From: CAYWPG01 sp964460035
Lineage (GTDB): Bacteria > Pseudomonadota > Gammaproteobacteria > Nitrococcales > AK92
Length of the DNA: 12,405 nucleotides
Direction: 5' to 3'
Assembly: GCA_964460035.1 (NCBI GenBank)
Contig: CAYWPG010000057.1
Span: forward strand, 1-12,405
Shown piece after piece: positions 1 through 8,600 of this stretch. The notes below the pieces were generated by a model. The model was not told the origin of the DNA. It saw nothing but the letters and a program-made list of their open reading frames with translations, and did no database searches. Position 1 is the stretch's first letter; each line of letters begins with the position of its first letter. The translations under genes were made by a program, and so were the position numbers.

Positions 1-2
1 TG

Positions 3-419
3 CAGCGCACGCATGCCGGGATGGATCAGTCCGAGCGGCAAGCCAAGCTCACGACACTGCAAGAAGCCCACTCCAAGCTGCGGGCCGGCGCCGATTTCGC
101 GGCAATCGCTGCGGAGTACTCCGAGGATCAGGTCTCGGCCGGCAAGGGCGGGGATCTTGGCTGGCTGCGTGAGGGGGCGGTCGGTCCGCGTTTCTCCGAT
201 GTCATCTTCAACACTCCGGCCGGCGAAGTGTCCGAGCCGTTCGAATCGCCCTTCGGCTTTCATGTGATCAAAGTCTTGGAAGGTCCCATGCTGGTACGGC
301 AGCCTCTGGAAGCGGTGCGCGGCGATATCCGTCATCAGCTTCGCAACGAAGCCAGGGATGCCGAACTCAAGCGGCTGCTTAGTCAGATCGAGATCGAGGT
401 GAACGATGCCTCGCGTTGA
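3..419 (+). CDS. Parvulin-type peptidyl-prolyl cis-trans isomerase (PpiC/SurA family), 5'-truncated
   Basis: The reading frame is open to the left edge, so this is the C-terminal end of a longer gene; the ATG at 21 is probably internal. Visible parts are the helix-rich first half of a parvulin domain, the family signature GGDLGW (147-164), the F-x-x-x-x-F-x-T-P-A-G-E-V-S-E-P stretch, and the FGFHVI strand (252-269) with the conserved histidine of the active site. A charged helical tail of about 45 residues follows, as in PpiC/PrsA/EpsD-type proteins. Such enzymes isomerise Xaa-Pro bonds, usually in secreted proteins in the periplasm. The active-site signatures that are visible are intact, so it is likely catalytic. 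The stop overlaps the next gene by 14 bases, implying translational coupling. The N-terminal signal or membrane anchor lies outside the window, so location is inferred. Confidence 0.93.
   Translation, partial: QRTHAGMDQSERQAKLTTLQEAHSKLRAGADFAAIAAEYSEDQVSAGKGGDLGWLREGAVGPRFSDVIFNTPAGEVSEPFESPFGFHVIKVLEGPMLVRQPLEAVRGDIRHQLRNEARDAELKRLLSQIEIEVNDASR
396..400 (+). promoter_or_regulatory. Ribosome binding site for the parvulin-like lipoprotein
   Basis: GAGGT lies five bases before the ATG at 406, inside the last codons of the upstream parvulin gene. It supports this start, which also gives a correct lipoprotein signal. Confidence 0.6.
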
Positions 420-1290
420 TGTCCGCCTGGCACTGGTGTTGTTGCTTGCACTAGTGATCGGGGGCTGCGGCCGGCAGCAAACAGAACTCGAAGACGGCGC
501 GTCGGCGGAGGCGGCTTACGACAGGGTGCTCGCGGAGGTGGACGGCGAGCCGGTTTTGGAGAGCGAATTAGCAGTTCACGTCACGCAGTTATTCGGCGAA
601 CGGGGTCTGTACGGGCTCACGCCCGAGATTCGCCGTAAGGCGCTGGAGAGCCTGGTAATGGCACGGATGCTCGCGCGGGTGGCGGAGGCCGAGCTGGATG
701 CGGAGGAGTTGCGCGAGATCGAGGTGCGGGCCGCGCTGCAGCGAGAGCAATTGCTGGTTAACGCTTATTTGCGCCGAGAAGCCGCGCCCGAGCCCGTTAC
801 CGCCGCCATGGTGCGCGAGTACTACGAGCGCAATCCAGAGCGCTTCGGTGCCGGCAAGCTGCGCAGTTTCGAGTTGATCGTGGCCACCGAGGCGCAGCGC
901 GAGCCCGCGCGTGGGGAGTTGCTGGCAACGCTGGCCAACGCGGGAGCGCACGCTGAGTGGGCGACTTTCGCACAAAGCCTGCGGGGCCAGGGCATGGAGG
1001 TGGAGTACCGTCGCGGCACGGTGGCGGACGATCTGCTCGATGCGCGGCTACGTGCCGTAGCTGCGAATTTGTCCGTAGGGCAGACCTCAGCGCCTGGGTT
1101 GCTGGATAGGCGACCGTTCGTACTCCGGGTGGTGGACGAACGCGAGCAGCCGCCGCAGCCATTAGAGCAGGTCAGCGCCGAGATACGTCAAAGTCTGGCG
1201 GCACGCCAGCTGCAGGCCGCTGTGCAAGCGGTCACGGCGCCGCTGCTGGAGCGTGTGGAAGTGCGCTACTTCCTCGACGAAGAAGAATAA
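406..1290 (+). CDS. SurA/PpiC-like periplasmic chaperone lipoprotein with degenerate parvulin domain
   Basis: The 294-residue product begins with a lipoprotein signal: a short charged start, a Leu/Val-rich core, and a lipobox I-G-G-C with the modified cysteine at residue 21. There is no aspartate at position +2, so outer-membrane retention is expected. Residues 38-147 resemble the SurA N-terminal chaperone region (a V-x-G-E-P-V-x-x-S-E-L type start, then long amphipathic helices and an R-E-Y-Y-E-x-N-P-E-R-F linker). Residues 151-245 follow the length and order of a parvulin domain but lack GGxLGW. The usual F-G-[FY]-H strand is replaced by R-P-F-V (236-239), so the active-site histidine is gone. 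It probably acts as a chaperone rather than an isomerase, perhaps paired with the active parvulin it overlaps. EpsD-like secretion-linked proteins are a possible relative. The client is inferred to be the giant exoproteins downstream. Confidence 0.9.
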   Translation: MPRVDVRLALVLLLALVIGGCGRQQTELEDGASAEAAYDRVLAEVDGEPVLESELAVHVTQLFGERGLYGLTPEIRRKALESLVMARMLARVAEAELDAEELREIEVRAALQREQLLVNAYLRREAAPEPVTAAMVREYYERNPERFGAGKLRSFELIVATEAQREPARGELLATLANAGAHAEWATFAQSLRGQGMEVEYRRGTVADDLLDARLRAVAANLSVGQTSAPGLLDRRPFVLRVVDEREQPPQPLEQVSAEIRQSLAARQLQAAVQAVTAPLLERVEVRYFLDEEE

Positions 1291-1295
1291 CGCCG

Positions 1296-1310
1296 AAGAA
1301 GAACCTTCTT
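1296..1310 (+). terminator. Weak hairpin after the lipoprotein gene
   Basis: AAGAAG and CTTCTT form a perfect 6-bp stem around a 3-base AAC loop, five bases after the stop codon. A T-rich stretch (GCTTGTTTGT) follows. The stem has only two G-C pairs and there is no clean T-run, so it is at most an attenuator and may be chance. Confidence 0.2.
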
Positions 1311-1409
1311 GCTTGTTTGTAGGGGGGCGGGACCGATGCGGCCCGTCCAGGGATAGGAACCCGGGAGAGGCAGGCAGCGGTAGCTACTGATGGTGGCTGC
1401 TTGGCTAAC

Positions 1410-1431
1410 GCCGTGCGTATGGCGGCACGGC
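1410..1431 (+). promoter_or_regulatory. Perfect 7-bp inverted repeat in the leader of the 1380-residue gene
   Basis: GCCGTGC (1410-1416) and GCACGGC (1425-1431) are exact inverted repeats around an 8-base loop. If translation starts at 1465 this lies in the untranslated leader, about 33 bases before the start codon. It could act as an RNA hairpin or an operator. No riboswitch class was recognised in the 174-base intergenic region 1291-1464, and no convincing -35/-10 pair was found there. Confidence 0.3.
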
Positions 1432-1452
1432 AGGCTCGCGGGACAGTGGAAC

Positions 1453-1456
1453 GGGA
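1453..1456 (+). promoter_or_regulatory. Possible ribosome binding site supporting the start at 1465
   Basis: GGGA lies eight bases before the ATG at 1465. The in-frame upstream ATG at 1390 has no close purine-rich site, and would add 25 residues with cysteine and tryptophans before a normal signal peptide. The later start is therefore preferred. Confidence 0.4.
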
Positions 1457-1464
1457 ACGGATCC

Positions 1465-4400
1465 ATGGTATTCACCCAAACGGTCGGTGGCGGGCCGCTA
1501 GTCGGCAGGCTTGCGCGTGCCGTTGCGCTGCTTGTTGCTGTATTGCTGCCGCTCGGCATCGGCAACGCGGCTTCGCCCGACAACGAGCCTCCCTACGTGG
1601 CGGAGATGCCCTATTTCAATGGCTTCGAGCGGCAGCCGGATGACAGCTTCGAGGGCGAGAGCGGACGGGGATCCGACTGGGATGAGAACGGCTTGTGGAA
1701 CGTGCGCCAAGGTATCGGAACTTGGCGCAGCCGCAGCGGACGGCAATATCTGGACAGCAACCCTCTCTCCTTGCCCACCGGGCTGCTTGGCCTGGAGGTC
1801 GGGGCGGAGCTGAAGTACCCCATACGGATCGCCCCGGAGGCCCGCGAACCGATACTGACTTTTTGGTACCAGCTGTCGCTTCACCAGCCGGGTGATGTGT
1901 TTCTCGTTCAGGTACGCGTGCATGGGACAGGGGACTGGATAACGCTGGCCGAGTTCGACCGTTCGCGGGCAACCAGCGGCAAGTATCGACAGGCAGTCAT
2001 CGACCTGAAGCCATTCACCGGGCATACCGTCTGGCTGCGTTTCGGCCAGCGCTTTACCCGTCTGTCGCTGCTCCAGGTTCGCCGCTGGGCAGTCGACGAT
2101 CTGTTGATTTTCGATAGCTACGAGGATGGCGAAGAGCCGATCGAAGCGCCAGGGCCCGTGCAAGGCCTGGCGGCGTCGGTGGAGGCCCCGGAGGTGCGGT
2201 TGACGTGGGCGGCGCCGGTGGGCGGTGCTGCGGTCGAGGGGTATTTGGTCGATCGTGTGCGCTTGGACGGTACGGCCGAGCGCTTGACGCCGGTGCCGCA
2301 AACCGCGACGGAATACGTGGATACCACGGCGGCCAACGGAACGGGTTATCACTATCGCGTAACGCCGGTCGGGGCCGAGGGCGTGCTTGGCGAGCCGGCC
2401 GAGTTTGGGGTCTTCGTAGCCTATAACGATGCCGCAGTGCAAGGCTTTACGGTCGTGCGCGAGGGATGGGACGCCCGCCTGAGCTGGGAGGCTTCCTCAG
2501 GACTGCGTTATCGCCTGTTCCGCGGCGTGGAGGCGGACTCCACCGCGCCGCTGGGGGAGGTGCACGGGGCGAGCTATCTGGATAGCCGGCCGGGGTGGTC
2601 CGAGACCGTCCACTACCGCATCGCCACCCTCAGGGAGTTCGAAGACCCCTTCAGCGGCGAGGTGTTTGCGCTGCAAGGCCCCTTGTCGGCGGCCGTTTCC
2701 CTGGCTCCGCTGCCGCCACTCACCGTCGATGTCGATGCGCTGCGCGTGGGAGAGCGCTTCGAGTTGCTATGGGAAGGCGAACGCTTCCAGTCTCTTGGCG
2801 GCAGCTACGCAAATGCAGTCGGCCCTGTCCTGGTGTCGGCGCATGGCAGGGCGGGGCATGTACGCAGCGAGGCGTCCGACGGCAGTTTTCGGCTGGCCGT
2901 GCCCGTCGCAGGGCCCGTTGCGCTGGAGCTTACCGTCAGCGAGCTGGAGGAGCCGGCGCGCATGGCGACTGTAACCGTATGGCTGGTCGCCGATACCGCC
3001 GCGCCGCTCGTTCAGTTCGACGGGGCAGCGGAGCGGGAGAGTTCCGAAGATGTCATTCTGCTAGACGGCGTCGCCGTGGACCATCAGTCGGGGCTGGCGA
3101 GCTTGACCATTTCCTCCGACCGCCACCCCGGCGTCAGCTTCCAGCCGTTCCTGGACAATGGCCGCTTCAGTGTCGAAGTGCCGCTGGCGCACGGTGCCAA
3201 TCGAGTTACCGCGACCGCGGTGGATCGCGCCGGCAATAGCGCCAGTGCGCAGGTCAGCGTCAATCGCCAGATCTCTGCCGCACCGCGCTTGGCAATTCTC
3301 TCGCCTAGCGCTGGCACCGTCGTGCGCACCGAGACGGTGACCGTTAGCGGCGTGGTGTACAGCAGTCTCCCCAGTACGCAGTTGCGTGTCAGCAGCGGCA
3401 ACGCCCTGGTGTTTCCCGAGCCCGGCGCCCAGGAGGGTCTTCATGTCTTCGCGCTGCCGGATGTGCCGCTGCAGCTGGGCAATAACCAGATAGCGGTTAC
3501 GGTCGAATCGCCTCAAGGCGCCGATCGGCAAGTGGTAACGGTTTTGCGCGACGACAGCGGGGAGGCCGAGGTCAGTCCGCCTGCGCTGGAGATCACTTCG
3601 CCGCTGGCGGGCAGTAGCTTCACCAACCGCGATACCGTCGTCGTGGCCGGTAGTGCCGTCAGCGCCGTGGGCATCGCGAACATCACCGTCAACGGCGTGG
3701 CAGTGGCCGTAGGCGGCCAGGACAGCAAGTCTCTGAGCTTCCGCCACAGTGTGGATGTGGGCGCGGAAGGAGTGGAAATCGTCGTGAGCGCGGCCGATAT
3801 CGATGGCCGCACGAGCGGCCGCACGATCTCGCTGTGGCGGGATAGCCTGCCGCCGCAGATAGTGCTGCACGATTCCGGCCTGGCGCCGGCGCCTGCAGTG
3901 AATGCCATAGTGGAGGCTCCGTTTCGCCTGCGCGGCAGCGTGAGCGATGCGAATCTGGCCGGTGCGAGCATCAACGGACAGCCTTTGGGGTTGGCGCCGG
4001 GAGAATCGGAAGGTCAGTATCGGTTCGACACCCTGCTGGCGCTGACGGTGGGCGACCCTGTCAGTTTGCATCTGTCAGCGTGGGACCATGCCGGTAATCG
4101 CAGCGAACTGGAGTATTTGCTGCAGTTCGCGCCGATGGTCGGCATCGACATCCTTGCCCCCCCGTCTGGTGCGGTGTTGGACGTTGCCGGCGATACGGCG
4201 AGCGTGGAGGTAATCGCGCGCCTGCAAGGTCTGGCCGACGGACACACCGTGCGGCTGCAACATACCGGGGGCGCGGCGCGGCCGTTGGCGGTCGCCGACA
4301 TGCTGGCGCGGACCGTTCTGGAGTTGCCGGCGGACTCGGCCGAACATGAGGTAGTCATAGAGGTGCTGGAAGCCGGCGCGGTGGTCGCCAGTGCCAGGCG

Positions 4401-5607
4401 CCGCTTTCGGGTTGTCAACGCCGACGAGTTGCCGCTAGCGGTAGCGCGCACCGATCCGGCTAATGGCGCCGGCAATGTCGAGCCCAATCGTCCCATACGC
4501 GTGTTTTTCAACCGCGCGATCGACCCCTCACGCTTGGCGGTACAGATCAGCGAGACGGCTCATGGTCCTACCTACGATCTTAGCGCCAACCAAGGGCGTA
4601 GCGCGCTGGAGACCGGCGGAACTCTCCCGATCATCCAGGTCAATCGCGATCAGGCGCCCGTGGCCGGTTCGGTTGCCGTATTGCCGGACCACCGCAGCGT
4701 GGTGTTCTACCCCGGACGCGAGTTCGCCTACGGCGGCGAAGTTTATGTCGACGTGCGTTATGACGGCGAGTCGCTGGCCCGCTTCAATTATGGCATCCGT
4801 CCGTTGCCGAGCTTCCTGGCCGGTCTGGTGATAGATCAGTACGGGCTGCCGGTGGCGGATGTGGAGGTGGCGCTGCCGACGCAGAATCTGCGTACCCGCA
4901 CCGATCGTAACGGCGCCTTCGATTTCGGCTTTCGAGCCAGCGCCGCGGCAACGCTGGCGCCTGGCCGCCAGCAGCTGGTCATCAATCCCGGCCTTGCCGA
5001 TCGCCGGTTCGGTACCTCCAGCCAGTGGATCACCGTGGAGCTGGGGCGCCTGAACCGGACACCGGATGTCCGTGTACCTAGGCTTAATCCCGAGTTGCCC
5101 TTCGAACCCATACGTAGCCGCGACGCCAATGTCAGCCTGGCGCGCGATGAGCTCAGGCTGGACCTGAGCGAAGCGCGGCTGCTGTTCGATAACGGCCGCG
5201 ACTATGGCGATGTGCACGTGCAGCCGTTGAGCCGAGAGGAAGTGCCGCACCGCGCTCAGCCGATCGCGAATCCGCATTGGTTGTTCGCGATGCAGCCGGG
5301 CGTGCGGGTCGAGGGGCGTGTGGGGCTCTCGCTGGCGATGCCGCCCTTGTACGGCAGCTACGAATACGTTCCCGAGGAGGGGACGCTGGTCATCATGGTC
5401 GGATATCACCCGGATGAGATGCGGCTGATCCCCGTGGGTATTGGGCAGATTGCCCAGCGGCGGGTGCAGAGCGTCGAGAAGCTGGCGCTGCCGGCGCTGG
5501 ATTATCTGGGGTATGTGTTGGTGCCGGATGCGCTGCAGCCGTGGCTGCAGCGGTATCGCGCCGGCGCAATTAGCTTCGAGGCGCTGATAGCGGAACTCGA
5601 GCGATAG
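1465..5607 (+). CDS. Large secreted multi-domain protein with FN3, Ig-like, Big_5-like and carboxypeptidase-regulatory-like modules
   Basis: The 1380-residue product starts with a Sec signal peptide: arginines at 15 and 18, a hydrophobic core, and a likely cut near the G-N-A-A at about residue 34. Residues about 49-218 look like a jelly-roll/MAM-type fold (G-F-E start, closing W-x-V-D-D-L). Two fibronectin III-like modules follow at about 229-322 and 325-415. Roughly five Ig-like units span about 509-986, two of them (about 509-599 and 796-888) with an A-x-D-x-A-G-N-x-S strand. A Big_5-like module (V-x-x-x-D-P-A-N-G-A-G-N-V) lies at about 991-1102, and a carboxypeptidase-regulatory-like module (G-x-V-x-D-x-x-G-x-P-V-A-D-V) at about 1117-1190. 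The last 190 residues are unrecognised. There is no catalytic motif and no sorting signal such as PEP-CTERM or LPXTG. It sits 27 bases before the toxin-like gene, so it is probably a partner, scaffold or adhesin for it. An alternative start at 1390 adds 25 residues. Confidence 0.92.
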   Translation: MVFTQTVGGGPLVGRLARAVALLVAVLLPLGIGNAASPDNEPPYVAEMPYFNGFERQPDDSFEGESGRGSDWDENGLWNVRQGIGTWRSRSGRQYLDSNPLSLPTGLLGLEVGAELKYPIRIAPEAREPILTFWYQLSLHQPGDVFLVQVRVHGTGDWITLAEFDRSRATSGKYRQAVIDLKPFTGHTVWLRFGQRFTRLSLLQVRRWAVDDLLIFDSYEDGEEPIEAPGPVQGLAASVEAPEVRLTWAAPVGGAAVEGYLVDRVRLDGTAERLTPVPQTATEYVDTTAANGTGYHYRVTPVGAEGVLGEPAEFGVFVAYNDAAVQGFTVVREGWDARLSWEASSGLRYRLFRGVEADSTAPLGEVHGASYLDSRPGWSETVHYRIATLREFEDPFSGEVFALQGPLSAAVSLAPLPPLTVDVDALRVGERFELLWEGERFQSLGGSYANAVGPVLVSAHGRAGHVRSEASDGSFRLAVPVAGPVALELTVSELEEPARMATVTVWLVADTAAPLVQFDGAAERESSEDVILLDGVAVDHQSGLASLTISSDRHPGVSFQPFLDNGRFSVEVPLAHGANRVTATAVDRAGNSASAQVSVNRQISAAPRLAILSPSAGTVVRTETVTVSGVVYSSLPSTQLRVSSGNALVFPEPGAQEGLHVFALPDVPLQLGNNQIAVTVESPQGADRQVVTVLRDDSGEAEVSPPALEITSPLAGSSFTNRDTVVVAGSAVSAVGIANITVNGVAVAVGGQDSKSLSFRHSVDVGAEGVEIVVSAADIDGRTSGRTISLWRDSLPPQIVLHDSGLAPAPAVNAIVEAPFRLRGSVSDANLAGASINGQPLGLAPGESEGQYRFDTLLALTVGDPVSLHLSAWDHAGNRSELEYLLQFAPMVGIDILAPPSGAVLDVAGDTASVEVIARLQGLADGHTVRLQHTGGAARPLAVADMLARTVLELPADSAEHEVVIEVLEAGAVVASARRRFRVVNADELPLAVARTDPANGAGNVEPNRPIRVFFNRAIDPSRLAVQISETAHGPTYDLSANQGRSALETGGTLPIIQVNRDQAPVAGSVAVLPDHRSVVFYPGREFAYGGEVYVDVRYDGESLARFNYGIRPLPSFLAGLVIDQYGLPVADVEVALPTQNLRTRTDRNGAFDFGFRASAAATLAPGRQQLVINPGLADRRFGTSSQWITVELGRLNRTPDVRVPRLNPELPFEPIRSRDANVSLARDELRLDLSEARLLFDNGRDYGDVHVQPLSREEVPHRAQPIANPHWLFAMQPGVRVEGRVGLSLAMPPLYGSYEYVPEEGTLVIMVGYHPDEMRLIPVGIGQIAQRRVQSVEKLALPALDYLGYVLVPDALQPWLQRYRAGAISFEALIAELER

Positions 5608-5620
5608 TCGTCTGAGAAAT

Positions 5621-5624
5621 AGGA
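5621..5624 (+). promoter_or_regulatory. Ribosome binding site for the 2171-residue gene
   Basis: AGGA, within the purine-rich stretch AGGAAAGAAG, lies ten bases before the ATG at 5635. It sits in a 27-base gap with no room for a promoter, supporting co-transcription with the gene before. Confidence 0.65.
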
Positions 5625-5634
5625 AAGAAGAACA

Positions 5635-8600
5635 ATGGACCTCAGGGAGCGCTGTCGGCGCGGCACGGTAGGGTTGTGGCTCGGTCTTCTGGTGGGGGCG
5701 TTGTGCCAGTGGCCGGTCGCACATGCGCAGTCCTATATGCCGCAGCCCAAGGTCGTTGTGGGCTCGGTATACGCCCGCTCGCTGGTTCTGGGCGAGAACG
5801 GCCAGCCGATACTGGCTGAGTTCGACGAGCAGGGCAAAGTCGTTGGCGTGCTGGGCGAGGCGGTAGGCACCTATGCCGATACCCGCATCATGTCGGCGCT
5901 GGAGTACCGCGCGCACGTGGCGGCTTATCACAGCTTCCTGGATCAGCACCGCGACGGCATGGCGCGTGGCGCGGAACCGCTGACCCGTGCCGAGTACGAG
6001 ACGCGGACTTTACTGACTTTCGACGGCCAGCCAGTGACCAAGCCGGAACTCCAGTGGCCGGGCACGCGGTCCGTGCTAGTGCGCAGCCGCCTGACGCAGG
6101 CCACCCCCGACACCAACCCGGTGCTGCTGGAGTCGCCCATAGACCTGCGTCATGCGGAAATGCTGAGCGGTAACGTTCGCTCGGTGCTGCTCGATCCGCT
6201 GGGACGGATCGTTTACCGCAGCGACTACAACCTCGGCTACCGCGCGAGCTACTTCGTGCAAGGGCCCGAGCAGCCGGATGCCTGTACCGAGGCGGTAGCC
6301 TACGATCCGGCCGACGATGACCGTGCCCGCCCCCGTAGGCGTAGCGAGGACGCGTTGTGCGGTCCGGTGGCTGGATCGGAGATCAGCATGTGGACAGGCT
6401 ACGGCGAAGTGCGCACCGTTACCGATGATAGCGGTCAGTTCAGCCTGCCTTACATGATGATGCCCTGCCCGGGCTTCGACTTCGAATACACCCACATCGT
6501 TACGCAGAAGGTTTTCTACAGTCACTTCCACCCGCGCGCGCAGGCGCCGCGCTTTCGCTACCAGCAACGGCAGATATACGACTACTGCTTTGGCTCGCAC
6601 GCGCTGCTGCAATACTCCGGCAGCTTGACCGGCCTGATGGCGTACAGCTCGATCGAGGGCATGTACGCGAGCTTGCCAACGTCTATTCCGCGGCTCGACT
6701 TCCCGGTGGATGTCACGGCGTTGACGGGCCGTGGCCTGGTTAGCAACTACCCGTATGGCGGTGCTGTAGAGCGTGGCGAAACGGCCTATGGCTTGGCCGT
6801 GCCCGAACCGCAAGATCCCATGCCGACAGATTGGGATTTCGACGGCGACGGTCAGGCGGATCACGTAGAGCCCTGGGAGGGGCAGTGGGGCGTGTGGCTG
6901 CGGGGGCGGCGCCCGGAGGACGTAGGCAGCGACGGAAGTCCGGCGCCCCCCGACTTTACTATCCTGCCGCACGCCGAGCGCGACTTCGAACATCAGGGGC
7001 TGCTCAAGAGCCTGAGTCTGGAGGACCTGAAAGCCACCGATCTCTATGTGTACCGTGTCTCCAATGGCGAGATCATCGCGCAGCGCACAGGTCTTGACGA
7101 ACTCGACGTCGATCCGGAGGAGAACCGCATCTATGTCAGTTTGCTGCTCCCCAGCGGCTCTCTGACGCCCGATAGCCTGGACCGGCTCAGCCGGCCGTTC
7201 CAGAGCGGCTTGGCGTATAACCCCAATTTGCTTGAGCTTGGCGGCGTGGATCAGCTACGCCCGGGCGAACCGGTGCAACTGATCGCCATCAACCGCCGTA
7301 CCGGCTATATCGGCACCACCACTGTTGAACTCTCGCCGCCACGAGGCGGACGTATAGATGTGCCGCTCGATGAGCTTCGCTTGGGGCCGCCAAATCTGCG
7401 GATCAGGGCCGAGCGCTCGTACGACGTCCAAGCGGGGCTGACTGCCGGCGAGCAGCGCCAGTACCTGATCGGCTTCGAGGGCGCGGGTCTTACCTCCGAT
7501 ACATTAATTGCCATCACCACCGAATGGTACGGCCACGACGGTACGCCGCTACCGCCGGACCTGCCGGGCTACACCGGCCGCCTTGCGGTGACCGAGGGGC
7601 ACCGTCAGCTCGGTGGCGGTATCGCTCACTTCGATATCCGTCCCGGCTCACAGATCCAGTTGGTGCGTCTGCAAGGCACCGATCTGACTAATCAACACTA
7701 CTACATCCATGTCAGCGGCCAGCCGTTCTCGGAAGGACTGCCGGATATGGGAGCGACAGGCGCGGGCGAAGGCGTGCTTCAGCTACGGCCGCGCTACTAC
7801 GTGCCGATCAAGGTGCCCGTGTTCGACGAGACGGAAACACGCAAGCGCCGCAGCGCACTGCTGGCGGCGCGCCGCGATGGCGTAGCGCCAGGCCCCGACG
7901 GGGAGGAGATCGATCCGGCGGATCTGGTGGCTGACCCGGAATATCGCTGGGTGTATCGGCCCGAGATGCAGTTCTCGCTGTATGACTTGGAGGTAACGGC
8001 GCTTGAGCGGCAGAACGAAGACGGGTTGAGCGGGATAGACCTGAATCAGCCGGTGATCACCGGCAACGACGATTTCGTTCGCATTCTCTACAACCTTGCG
8101 GCAAATGCTTACGACGCGCTGGACCCGTTCGGCGATCCGGCCGGCAAACAGCTGGTTTTCGTGATCGGCGAGCAAGAAGTCGTCGCTACCCTTGGCGCCG
8201 ATGGGGCCGTGGAGCTCAGCAATCTGGACCATCTGGCGCTGCTGACACCGCACGATTTCCTGACGATCAAGCTCTACCAACTCAGCGACAAGGAAAACGT
8301 GCTTTGGGAGTTCGCGTTCGAGCGTCTTTTCGTCGAGAGCGCGATCGTAGGGGGGAACTACCGGCAGGGCGAGTACTTCGTCGTAAGCGCCGATGAGCCG
8401 GAGGTGCCGCTGAATGCCGTGCTTTCGGGATATGCGTTTCGCGAGTCGGATAAGAAGCAGCCCGTGACCCTGCGCTGGGTGCTAGAAGGCGAGGGAGCGC
8501 TGGCTGAAGCGACTCAAACCGATGCTGAGACCGGTGTTTTCCGCAATGTGTTGACTATGCCGAGTCGCGCGGGCGCGACAGCAACGGTCAAGGTGCATTT

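Noticed and set aside
1390..1464. Upstream in-frame ATG at 1390 for the 1380-residue protein
   Set aside because: It lacks a nearby ribosome binding site and would place 25 extra residues before a normal signal peptide; kept only as an alternative start.
1291..1464. Riboswitch, in particular a cyclic di-GMP type, in the leader
   Set aside because: No conserved core or tetraloop-receptor pattern of any class I know could be found; only simple stems are present.
1498..2442. 314-codon open frame on the - strand
   Set aside because: It is antisense to the signal peptide, jelly-roll and first FN3 module, which read as real protein on the + strand.
3061..4071. 336-codon open frame on the - strand
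   Set aside because: It is fully opposite Ig-like modules of the 1380-residue protein, is rich in His, Arg and Ala, and has no recognisable domain.
4528..5949. 473-codon open frame on the - strand
   Set aside because: It lies opposite the well-supported ends of the two giant genes, its product is biased in the way antisense frames of GC-rich genes are, and it spans a gene boundary.
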